Shown here in pieces: positions 32,442 through 39,993 of a DNA stretch of 47,741 nucleotides. The notes beneath the pieces were generated by a model that saw only the letters and a program-made list of their open reading frames with translations, searched no databases and was not told the origin of the DNA. Location of the stretch: the NCBI GenBank assembly GCA_934444645.1, contig CAKSCV010000022.1, positions 1 through 47,741 of the forward strand, in the 5' to 3' direction. The stretch's first letter is position 1. The number at the start of each line of letters is the position of its first letter. A program made the translations under genes and the position numbers. The DNA comes from an uncultured Eubacteriales bacterium (GTDB taxonomy: Bacteria; Bacillota; Clostridia; Oscillospirales; CAG-382).

Positions 32442-34005
32442 AAGCTTGTCCGAACCGAATACAAAAAAAGGCATGGCAGGCACGGTCAGCTATGTCATGA
32501 TCATCATGATTTTATCCCGCTTGCTGTCGCTTGTCTCCACACAGATTTATATGTCCTTTTTCGGCGTAGACAGTTTCCTTAATATCTACTCCTATGCCAT
32601 TACCATTCCGAACACCATTTTCAACTGCTTCGGGACGGCTCTCGGCACGGTATTCATTCCGATCTATGCCGGGCATCTTGCCAAAGGCGAGGACAGGGAA
32701 GCGGCGCGCTTTGCCAACAACATCATCACGATTTCGCTTGCCTTTACCGCCGTGCTTGTAGCCATCGGCATGGCACTTTCGCCGCTTTTGCCGCGCTTTA
32801 CGGCGTTCAATGAGGGAGAAGCGTATTCGTTTGCCGTAAAAGCACTCATGATCATGATGCCGGTCATGCTGTTTTACGGACTTAACTATATTTTCCAAGG
32901 CATCCTGCAATCGCGCGGCAAATACGGCTGGCCGGCGTTTGTGAGTGTGCCGAGCAGCCTTGTGGTTATTTTCTATGTTTTTATACTCGGCGACATATAC
33001 GGCATTACGGGACTTCTTGTCGCGACCTTCTTCGGGCTTTCCTTACAGGCTCTTATCTTGATTCCGCCGGCAATTGCGGCCGGTTTTCGGTACAAGCCGT
33101 CGTTTGAGCTAAAAAATCCGGATGTGATAAGTGCCGGGAAAATGACGCTGCCGGTGCTTTTCGGCGTGGCGGCGTATCAGCTCAATATGTTTTTCAACAC
33201 CACCATGATTGCGCGCTTTGACGGCATGGTGACGCTTCTCAACTATGTGCAGAACATTGTCATTTATATGGTGCTTGCCTTCATCTATTCGGTGACGGCG
33301 GTGGTCTATCCGAAGCTGACGGCAAGCTTTACGCGCGGCGATATGGCTGATTATAAGACAACGCTTGCCGGTGTTCTCGAAAGCACGGCGGCACTTTTGG
33401 TGCCGATCACGTTCGGGTTTATCACGGTGCGCCGACCGCTGCTTGAGCTGATTGCCAATTACGGCAAGATCACGCCGACCGACATCGACCGTGCCTGCAC
33501 GCTCATTGTGATGTATTCCATCGGCATTTTGGGCGTGGGCTTGAAGGAAATTCTCGACCGTGCGTTTTATGCGGCCAAAAACACCATGCTTCCGGCCGTC
33601 AACGGCTTTATCATCATGGCGGTCAACGTAACGCTCAGTCTTGTTTTAACGCGTTTTATCGGCGCATACGGCATTCCGCTCGCCTATTCGACGGCATCGC
33701 TTGTCGGTCTTTGTGTGCTGCTTGCACTGCTTCGCCGCAAGATCGGCGTTTTTGCCAAAGGCCTTGGCACAACGCTTGTCAAGTGCCTTGTTTCGGCACT
33801 TGTGATGGCAGGCGCGGTGCTTGCCGTAAATGCAGGGCTTGACGCGGTGCTTGTGTCGGATTCCGTGCTCACACGGCTTATCAAGCTTGCCGTTCCGGCG
33901 TGCGTCGGCGTTTTGGTGTATGGCGTGATGGTGCTTGTGTTACGCGTGAACGCGGTAAAGCCGGTGCTTGCCAAGATAAAAACGCTTGTAAAGCGCGGCG
34001 CATAG
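32434..34005 (+). CDS. murJ: MurJ/MviN-family lipid-linked oligosaccharide flippase
   Basis: A 523-residue polytopic protein with about 14 hydrophobic segments, of the MOP/MurJ superfamily that moves undecaprenyl-linked precursors across the membrane. Family features are the N-terminal ILSRLLSLVSTQIYMSFFG, IPNTIFNCFGTALGTVFIPIYA (the MurJ-like cavity helix region), FQGILQSRGKY and DRAFYAAKNTMLPA. It could carry lipid II, but its place in a polysaccharide locus with CsaB and a ligase/polymerase suggests a wall-polymer precursor. The start is GTG at 32434, overlapping the preceding gene (GTGAATAA). No strong SD is present, in keeping with coupling. Confidence 0.88.
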   Translation: MNKSLSEPNTKKGMAGTVSYVMIIMILSRLLSLVSTQIYMSFFGVDSFLNIYSYAITIPNTIFNCFGTALGTVFIPIYAGHLAKGEDREAARFANNIITISLAFTAVLVAIGMALSPLLPRFTAFNEGEAYSFAVKALMIMMPVMLFYGLNYIFQGILQSRGKYGWPAFVSVPSSLVVIFYVFILGDIYGITGLLVATFFGLSLQALILIPPAIAAGFRYKPSFELKNPDVISAGKMTLPVLFGVAAYQLNMFFNTTMIARFDGMVTLLNYVQNIVIYMVLAFIYSVTAVVYPKLTASFTRGDMADYKTTLAGVLESTAALLVPITFGFITVRRPLLELIANYGKITPTDIDRACTLIVMYSIGILGVGLKEILDRAFYAAKNTMLPAVNGFIIMAVNVTLSLVLTRFIGAYGIPLAYSTASLVGLCVLLALLRRKIGVFAKGLGTTLVKCLVSALVMAGAVLAVNAGLDAVLVSDSVLTRLIKLAVPACVGVLVYGVMVLVLRVNAVKPVLAKIKTLVKRGA

Positions 34006-34034
34006 CATAAGCATAAAAGGAGAAATCGAAAACG

Positions 34035-34562
34035 ATGAAAAAAATCTTACGCGCCTTCGGGTACGTTTTATACTATTTTATCGCGCGGCATCTGCCGTGT
34101 TCGGGCTTGCCGTACAGCCTCGGTGCCAAGCACATCCGGCGGTTATGCGCCAAATGTATGCTTGACAAATGCGGCAAGAACGTGAATATCGAGCACGGCG
34201 CATTCCTTGCGTCCGGAAACGGCATCGAAATTGGGAATAATTCCGGCATCGGATTAAACTGTCGGGTGGCAGGGCCTCTTTCCATCGGCGACGATGTGAT
34301 GATGGCGCCGAATGTGACAATCGTGACCCAAAATCACGAAACGTGCGACCTTTCAAAGCCCATGCGCCTACAGACCGCGCCTAAGAAAAAGGTGACGATC
34401 GGAAACGATGTGTGGATCGGCACAAACGCCGTTATCATGCCGGGAATCACGGTCGGAAACGGCGTGATCATCGGCGCCGGTGCGGTTGTCACCAAAGATG
34501 TGCCGGATTACGCGGTGGTCGGCGGCATTCCGGCAAAGATCATCAAATTCCGGAACACGTAA
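34035..34562 (+). CDS. Left-handed beta-helix acetyltransferase (WcaF/serine-acetyltransferase-like)
   Basis: A 175-residue hexapeptide-repeat acyltransferase. The N-terminus is basic and partly hydrophobic (YVLYYFIARHLP). The repeats run from about 48 (VNIEHGAFLASGNGIEIGNNSGIG). A loop MAPNVTIVTQNHETCD carries the likely catalytic His, and the end is IGNDVWIGTNAVIMPGITVG, GAVVTKDVPDYAVVGGIPAKII. It resembles polysaccharide O-acetyltransferases. It is a different subtype from the protein at 31890 and shares only the common hexapeptide fold. AAAGGAG lies 11 nt before the ATG. It lies between the flippase and a GT4 enzyme. Confidence 0.85.
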   Translation: MKKILRAFGYVLYYFIARHLPCSGLPYSLGAKHIRRLCAKCMLDKCGKNVNIEHGAFLASGNGIEIGNNSGIGLNCRVAGPLSIGDDVMMAPNVTIVTQNHETCDLSKPMRLQTAPKKKVTIGNDVWIGTNAVIMPGITVGNGVIIGAGAVVTKDVPDYAVVGGIPAKIIKFRNT

Positions 34563-34600
34563 CGTCAAGAACAAGAGAAAATGAGAGGGGATACACGTCC

Positions 34601-35710
34601 TTGCGCATCTTATATTTAATCAATTTTGCCGGGAAAGCCGGCACGGAAAAGTATATTTACAATTTGGTCAAGCGGTTCGACAAAACGGAAACTGAGTGCT
34701 TTTTTGCCTTTAACGAAGGCGGCCTTTTATCCGAGCAGATGGACGACCTCGGCGTGCCGTGCTTTCAGGTGGAAATGAAAAGTCCGTTCGACATCAAAGC
34801 CGCCAAACGGCTTGCCGCTATCTGCAAGGCCAATAAGATCGATATCATTCATGCGCACTATCCGCGCGAAAACTATATCGCGATTTTGGCGCATTTGTTC
34901 TATCCGAAGGCAAAAGCCCTTTACACCTGCCACCTGACCTTAAAAACCAACGCCGCCTGGTGGGTGACCAACAAGTTCATGACGCCGCACGACGCAAAGA
35001 TCATCGCCGTCTGCAACAACGCCAAAGAGCTGCTTGTTTCCAACGGTGTGAATCCGAAAAAGATCGACGTCATTTTCAACGGCATTCCGCAAACCGAGGC
35101 TCAAGCTGACCCGAAAGCGATCCGCAAGGAATTCGGTCTGTCGGACGATACCTTCGTCATCTCGATTTTGGCACGGTATCATATGTCCAAAGGGCTTGAT
35201 TTTTTAGTGGACAGCATTGCTGCACTCGACAAAAAGATGAAACGCGACTATGTGCTTCTCATTGCCGGAGACGGTGAGTATTTTGAAGCCGTGAAAGAAC
35301 AGATTGCCCGCTTGGGCTTGGAAAAGCACATCAAGCAGCTCGGCTTCCGAAGCGATACCGATAACATCCTTGCCGCGTCGGACGTGTATGTCAACTCCTC
35401 CAAATGCTATGAAGCACTAAGCTTTGCCATTCTTGAAGCCATGGCGCGTTCGCTGCCGCTTGTGGTGACGGCTGCCGGAGGAAACGGGGATATCGTCAAC
35501 GAAAAGACCGATTGCGGCTTTATCGTGCCGTATGGCGATACCGAAGCCTTTGCCGAAGCGTTGTATACATTAAGCGAAGACAAGGAGCTGTGCCGCCGGT
35601 TTGCCGAAAATGCCAAAAAAGCCACACAGACCACCTTTGATTTGGAAAACGTCCTTCAAAAGACTTTAGCCGTGTACAAAAGTATTGCGCCGGATAAGCA
35701 GGATGTATAA
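34601..35710 (+). CDS. GT4-family glycosyltransferase
   Basis: A 369-residue GT-B enzyme that uses a nucleotide sugar. The N-terminal Rossmann half begins RILYLINFAGKAGTEKYI, the G-G/A-x-E-x-phosphate-loop type start. IIHAHYPRENYIA follows. The C-terminal half has ILARYHMSKGLDFLVDSI, LLIAGDGEYF, the E-x7-E region (YEALSFAILEAMARSLPLV, about 265-283) and CGFIVPYGD. The start codon is TTG at 34601: the conserved start lies there, AGAGGGG is 10 nt upstream, and no ATG or GTG in frame fits. It probably adds one sugar to the lipid-linked wall polymer. Confidence 0.88.
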   Translation: MRILYLINFAGKAGTEKYIYNLVKRFDKTETECFFAFNEGGLLSEQMDDLGVPCFQVEMKSPFDIKAAKRLAAICKANKIDIIHAHYPRENYIAILAHLFYPKAKALYTCHLTLKTNAAWWVTNKFMTPHDAKIIAVCNNAKELLVSNGVNPKKIDVIFNGIPQTEAQADPKAIRKEFGLSDDTFVISILARYHMSKGLDFLVDSIAALDKKMKRDYVLLIAGDGEYFEAVKEQIARLGLEKHIKQLGFRSDTDNILAASDVYVNSSKCYEALSFAILEAMARSLPLVVTAAGGNGDIVNEKTDCGFIVPYGDTEAFAEALYTLSEDKELCRRFAENAKKATQTTFDLENVLQKTLAVYKSIAPDKQDV

Positions 35711-35773
35711 ATCTTCCGTATCCGGAAAAAATAAACAAAAAAGACATTATCAGAAAAAGACAGGAGAACCATC

Positions 35774-36631
35774 ATGTTAAAAAACGGAAAGCTTTTCGGA
35801 AAAATCAATATCATCGACTTTCTTGCCGTATTGGCACTTATCGTCGTTATTGCGGCAGCTGCGGTATTTGTGCTTCGTCCCAAGGACGGCGGCGATACGC
35901 TTGTCATGAAATTCCGCATTGAAGAAGTAGACGGCTTTGTGGCGGAAAAAGTACACGTCGGCGATGAGCTGTACGACGACACCAATTTACAGGACATCGG
36001 CGTTGTAACCGATGTGGAACTTTCCGATTCCATTTCCTACGGTCAGGTCAACGACAGCGTTTACACTCTTACCTCCAAGGAAGGCTATTATTCCATGATC
36101 ATCACCGGCGAGGTCAAGGGACGCAAAACCAAGCTCGGTGCGGAAATCGGCGGAAAGAAGTACGGCGTCGGCCACTCGATGGTGCTTCGCGCAGGCGATG
36201 CGAAAATGTATCTGCGCGTGTACGATATCGCCTTAAAGGATGAGAACGGCGAAATCAAAACCGACGACAGCACTGACAATCTGGTGCCGGTCAACCTTAC
36301 GTTTTATGCGGAAGAAACGCCGGCATTTGTTGCGGAAAACATCAAAGCCGGTGATAAGGCCGTGGACGCGGCACGCCGCAGCACCGAACTCGGCGTTATT
36401 CGCACCGTTGAAACCGGCGACGCGGTTGTGTTTGTCGAAACCGAGACCGGCGTTGTCGAATCCTCCAAACCGGGCTATGCCAGCGTGACGCTTACCACGA
36501 CGGTTGATGCGGAAAAGGCGGACGGCGGCGTTAAGATCGGCGAGCGCGTTTACAGCGTCGGCGACGAGATCGATATGCGAGCCGGCTCTTCGCGTTTGAC
36601 AGTGCTTGTGCGTTCGATTGACGCACAGTGA
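35774..36631 (+). CDS. DUF4330-family membrane-anchored protein with internal duplication
   Basis: A 285-residue protein. The N-terminus LFGKINIIDFLAVLALIVVI is the DUF4330 hallmark: a short cytoplasmic lead and one membrane helix (about 14-33). The rest is outside the cell. It contains two copies of one domain, about 45-155 and 170-283. Each runs [FV]VAE-(K/N)-(V/I)-x-x-GD, then (L/I)G-V-(V/I)-x-x-V, then YGVGHSMVLRAG in the first and YSVGDEIDMRAG in the second, then (L)-x-V-x-(D/S)I. DUF4330 proteins usually have one such part. Function is unknown. Location between a GT4 enzyme and a ligase/polymerase suggests a role in envelope polymer assembly. AGGAGA lies 6-7 nt before the ATG. Confidence 0.82.
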   Translation: MLKNGKLFGKINIIDFLAVLALIVVIAAAAVFVLRPKDGGDTLVMKFRIEEVDGFVAEKVHVGDELYDDTNLQDIGVVTDVELSDSISYGQVNDSVYTLTSKEGYYSMIITGEVKGRKTKLGAEIGGKKYGVGHSMVLRAGDAKMYLRVYDIALKDENGEIKTDDSTDNLVPVNLTFYAEETPAFVAENIKAGDKAVDAARRSTELGVIRTVETGDAVVFVETETGVVESSKPGYASVTLTTTVDAEKADGGVKIGERVYSVGDEIDMRAGSSRLTVLVRSIDAQ

Positions 36632-36659
36632 AAAAAGCAGACGGATTGCGGTGAAAAAT

Positions 36660-38210
36660 ATGATCCAAAGCAGTAAATTTTGCACCTTTGTGCGCTCTGC
36701 CGCAAAGGTGCTTGCGCAGGCGTTTCTCCAAAGCCGCCTGTATGCGATTCTTCTTGCCGTCGTCAACTTTTTTGCCGATGCGTATGCCGCAAGCAAAACG
36801 CGTGTGATCCTCATCGGCAAGGGCGATATCGAACGCTTTGCGCCGGAGGCGGCACTTTACAAAGGCCTTGGCGGCCTTGTCGGCGGCTTTATCGGCTTTT
36901 TTGCCGGGATATGCAGGGCACTTCGCACGGGCGCGGCGGACAGCGCGTTTGTCAAGCTGTTTCATGCGGTGTTCGGCTCATACCGTGAGCGATATCTGTA
37001 TTTTGTATCGTTTGTGTGCGCATTCATTTTTGTGATTCCGCATAACTTTTGGTCAAACACGTTCGGACTTCTGTTTGCCGTGCTGTTGTTCGCGCTGTAT
37101 ATCGTCGCGGTATCCGGTGCGCAAAGCGCGTCGCGTCCGGGAACCAATTTCAACGCCGTATGGTTTTCCATGCTTGTGTTCGGCTTCTCGCTGCTTGCGA
37201 GCTGCTTTATCAGCTACGACCGCGCGGACAGTGTGCGTGTGCTGCTGTTCTTTATCACGTCGTTCATGCTGTGCATGGTTTTGTATGCTTCCTTGCGCAA
37301 GGCGGAGGATTTCGGCGTGCTTGGCGGCTTTATGTATGCGGCACTTATCCTCACGTCGCTTTTGGCATTTTACCAACGCCTGACGGGTGTCGAAGCCGAT
37401 GCTTCGCTCACCGACCTTTCTTTGAATCAAGGGATGCCGGGGCGCGTGTTTTCCACGCTCGGAAATCCGAACAACTATGCGGAATTTTTGGTGCTTTTCA
37501 TGCCGTTTGCCTTTGCGTATGCGCTTTCGCATGAAAAAGGGACGACAAAACGCCGTGCGCTGATCAGCGGCATGTTTTTGCCGCTCGGAGCGATTCTTCT
37601 TACGTATTCGCGTTCGGGCTGGATCGCGCTTGCCATTGCGGCGGCCATCTTTATCATGTTATATGACAAACGGTTGATTCCGGTGTTTGCGATACTCGGC
37701 GTGTGCGCCTTGCCGTTTGTGCCGTCCACCATCTGGAACCGCATTTTGACCATCGGCAATTTGCAGGATTCGTCCAGCTCTTACCGCGTGGACATTTGGA
37801 GGGGCTGCTTGAAGATGTTAAAGGAATATTGGTTCACGGGCGTGGGACTCGGAACTGGCGGCTTTGCAGCCATTTATCCGCGTTATGCCGTCGGTGAGAG
37901 CGGTGTGGCGCCGCACTCGCATATGCATTTCATGGAAATGTTGGTGGAACTCGGTGTGCTCGGCTTTCTTTCGTATATTTCGCTGACGTTTTGTCTGATC
38001 CGCCGGTCATTTGTATCGTCATCGCGCAAGGCAACTGCCGGTATCCGAAATTATGCGATTGCGTCTGCGGCTTCCATGACGGGCATTGTGCTTATCGGCT
38101 GCTTTGAATACTGTTGGTTCTATCCGCGCGTGATGTTTGCGTTCTTTGTTTGTGCCGGCATTGCCATGGCGGCGCACAGAGCCGCAAAGCGGCAGGAGTT
38201 GTTGCGATAG
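36660..38210 (+). CDS. O-antigen ligase/polymerase-like membrane protein (Wzy_C/WaaL type)
   Basis: About 516 residues, with 12 or so hydrophobic segments and the Wzy_C/WaaL pattern. A large extracytoplasmic loop follows SRSGWIALAIAA and contains SYRVDIWRGCLKMLKEYWFTGVGLGTGGF (quoted in two parts: SYRVDIWRGCLKML, then WFTGVGLGTGGF), with the conserved APHSHMHFMEMLVELGVLG just after (about 405-423). Such proteins polymerise or transfer lipid-linked glycans, for example onto the cell wall. The first 110 residues are an unusual amphipathic lead. The ATG at 36660 with GGTGA 5 nt upstream is preferred; GTG at 36651 is possible. It is followed directly by repeat sequence. Confidence 0.83.
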   Translation: MIQSSKFCTFVRSAAKVLAQAFLQSRLYAILLAVVNFFADAYAASKTRVILIGKGDIERFAPEAALYKGLGGLVGGFIGFFAGICRALRTGAADSAFVKLFHAVFGSYRERYLYFVSFVCAFIFVIPHNFWSNTFGLLFAVLLFALYIVAVSGAQSASRPGTNFNAVWFSMLVFGFSLLASCFISYDRADSVRVLLFFITSFMLCMVLYASLRKAEDFGVLGGFMYAALILTSLLAFYQRLTGVEADASLTDLSLNQGMPGRVFSTLGNPNNYAEFLVLFMPFAFAYALSHEKGTTKRRALISGMFLPLGAILLTYSRSGWIALAIAAAIFIMLYDKRLIPVFAILGVCALPFVPSTIWNRILTIGNLQDSSSSYRVDIWRGCLKMLKEYWFTGVGLGTGGFAAIYPRYAVGESGVAPHSHMHFMEMLVELGVLGFLSYISLTFCLIRRSFVSSSRKATAGIRNYAIASAASMTGIVLIGCFEYCWFYPRVMFAFFVCAGIAMAAHRAAKRQELLR

Positions 38211-38214
38211 CAAC

Positions 38215-38374
38215 AAGGAGAGTGCCGCAAAGGGCGGCGAAAAGGCACACGGAGTGTGCTGTCCCGGCAGGGATACCGCCGTAAGGCGAAAAAAATAGCC
38301 GCCAAGGCGGCGACCGGTTGCCGCAGGCAACAAAAAAGGCGGCATAGCCGCCGGAAGAAGCCGCGGAGCGGCAA
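38215..38374. repeat. String of unrelated short perfect palindromes
   Basis: At least seven adjoining small hairpins, each different in stem sequence and each with a 2-4 nt loop. Examples are GCACAC-GGA-GTGTGC, GCC-GTAA-GGC, CCGCC-AA-GGCGG, GTTGCC-GCA-GGCAAC, GGCGGC-ATA-GCCGCC and CCGC-GGA-GCGG. The string fills the gap between the ligase/polymerase stop codon and the outer end of cassette 1. No gene is present. Confidence 0.8.
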
Positions 38375-38609
38375 AAGGATTTAATTGGATTGCACGAAGT
38401 TGTTATCTTTGTGCGCTGAATCGAGGTTTGCAGAACCTCGGAGCTCCCTGAAAAAGGTTTTAATTGTTGCGGTGTGAAGTTGCCATTGCGGTGCGCTGAT
38501 TTGAGGTTTGCAGAACCTCGAAGCTCCCTGCAAAGGGGAACGAGTTGTCACTTTTTGCGTTGTGCAAAAAGTAACCAAAAAGCACACGGGGCGAAGCCCT
38601 GCGACCCAC

Positions 38610-38707
38610 GATTCAAAGCTCTGCCGGAAGTGAGTTTGCAAAGCTTTCCGGCGGCTCGTGCCGAAACCGGTTTTGCCCGCAAAACGCCGGCGTAAAGGCT
38701 TTGAATC
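38610..38707 (-). repeat. Type I junction element, copy 1 (98 nt)
   Basis: Closed by a perfect 10-bp stem GATTCAAAGC / GCTTTGAATC. Read on the minus strand, the inside folds into CCGG-(CG)-TTTTGC / GCAAAACCGG, a small GGC / GCC hairpin, and GCCGGAA / TTCCGGC. The copy at 47179-47276 has the same length and the same stems. Confidence 0.8.
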
Positions 38708-39272
38708 GGTGCGAAAGGGTAGCTGTACTGCTGACGCAAGACTGATGTTTTTCGAAAAACAGTTGTTGTACTGCAAGCTCACAGTGGCAAGCGATATTCA
38801 AAAAGGGTTGCTGCACGTTAGTTTTAGTGCGGTAGGAAATTGTTACCGCGGTGCGCTGAGAAATAGTTTTTCTTTATCAGGTGGCTTTGCATGAGCTGAA
38901 AAAAAACGTCTTTATCGCGAATCAAAAAAATTTCATTAGCAGAAAGCTTTACAAACTTCACTCAAAGCCGTTTTTTACGCACAAAAACTTCTTTGGCACG
39001 TGCCTTTCTTCGCTGTCCGCAAAAAATTCCCATTTTCATAAACCAAAAGCCTTTCTTTTGCAGAAACCTTTACGAACTGTCCTCAAAAACCGCCTTTTTA
39101 TGTGCAAAAAATCTTTTATTCGCACAAACCTTTCCTTGTTTTTATCCAAAGCAACCCTTTTCCACCCTCCATCTTCCATTCGTACCACCCTTAACCTACT
39201 GTTTGCAAAGAATACAGCTCTTCTTTTTCACTTCGCTCTAAATTCTTACGCTGTAAAGCACGAACCTCGCAC

Positions 39273-39388
39273 CGATTCAAATCATTGCCGGCGATACCCG
39301 GCGAAGTTGCAGCTTTTCGCAAAACCGGTTACCTGATGAACGCCGGTTACTTTCGCTTCAAAAACGTATCGACCGGCGATTTGAATCG
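39273..39388 (+). repeat. Type II junction element, copy 1 (116 nt)
   Basis: Closed by a perfect 11-bp stem CGATTCAAATC / GATTTGAATCG. Inside are GCCGG-CGATAC-CCGGC, CGAAG-TTGCAG-CTTTTCG and ACCGG / CCGGT pairs. Its terminal stem resembles type I but the interior is different. A second copy of equal length lies inverted at 45465-45580. Confidence 0.8.
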
Positions 39389-39712
39389 TCCCCGGAGTCC
39401 AGAGGTTCGCAAACCTCTGGTGTGCTTTTTGGTTCTTTTTGCACAACGCAAAAAGAATAAACCCGTCTCCCTTTCCGGGGAGCTCCGAGGTTTTCCAAAC
39501 CTCGAATCAGCGCACAGCAGCCGCAGCTTTGCACCGCAACAATTAAAACCTTTTTAAGGGAGCTTCGAGGTTCCGCAAACTTCGAATCAGCACACTGTAG
39601 CCGCAGCTTTGCACCGCAACAATTAAAACCTTTCAAGGGAGCTCCGAGGTTCGCAAACCTCGAATCAGCGCACATAGCAGGCAACTGCGTGCAATCCAAT
39701 TAAATCCTTTTG

Positions 39713-39975
39713 AAACTTTCCGCTTCGCAGAAAGCTTTGCCCCATTCGGGGCAGCACACTCCGTGTGCTTTTTCCGCCTTACGGCGGAGTTCCCTGTCGG
39801 GAACTTCCGAGGTTTTGCAAACCTCGAATCAGCGCACCAAAACAGCAAATTCGCACAAACCAAATTAAATCCTTTCGCCGCCCTCGGCGGCATCTTTTGG
39901 CGGCATAGCCGCCTTTTGGAACTTTTCGTGCGCACGAAAAGTTGCCCCCTTTTGGGAAGCACCAAAGATGATCAA
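39713..39975. repeat. Outer palindrome string and extra 80-bp-type unit next to cassette 1
   Basis: A run of short hairpins (CTTTCCGCTTCGCAGAAAG, GCCCC-ATTC-GGGGC, GCACAC-TCC-GTGTGC, CCGCC-TTAC-GGCGG, GTTCCC-TGTC-GGGAAC) leads to a further CGAGGTTTTGCAAACCTCG palindrome (39808-39826), AATCAGCGCAC and a second AATTAAATCCTT (39863-39874). GCCGCC-CTC-GGCGGC, GGCGGC-ATA-GCCGCC and AACTTTTCGTG-CG-CACGAAAAGTT follow. The hairpin GGCGGCATAGCCGCC also occurs in the left string near 38340. It ends about 18 bp before the GT4-CsaB gene. Confidence 0.8.
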
Positions 39976-39993
39976 TTTTAAGGAGCAGATTAC

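Larger units (their letters stand above)
38375..39712. mobile_element. Cassette 1: inverted-arm modular repeat element without gene cargo
   Basis: Left arm 38375-38707 reads outward to the left: terminal AAAAGGATTTAAT, palindromes at 38422-38440 and 38502-38520 (80-bp period), the CAAAAAGT-type hairpin, then the type I junction. Right arm 39273-39712 reads outward to the right: type II junction, an AACCTCT palindrome, the GCAAAAAG hairpin, palindromes at 39486, 39566 and 39645, and terminal AATTAAATCCTTTT (39698-39711). The outermost 40 nt of the two arms are nearly exact reverse complements of each other. The interior (38708-39272) has conserved ends of about 170 and 75 bp that also occur in cassette 2, and between them a degenerate 121-bp tandem repeat (copies from 38939 and 39060). 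No credible gene, transposase or target duplication is seen. Confidence 0.7.
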
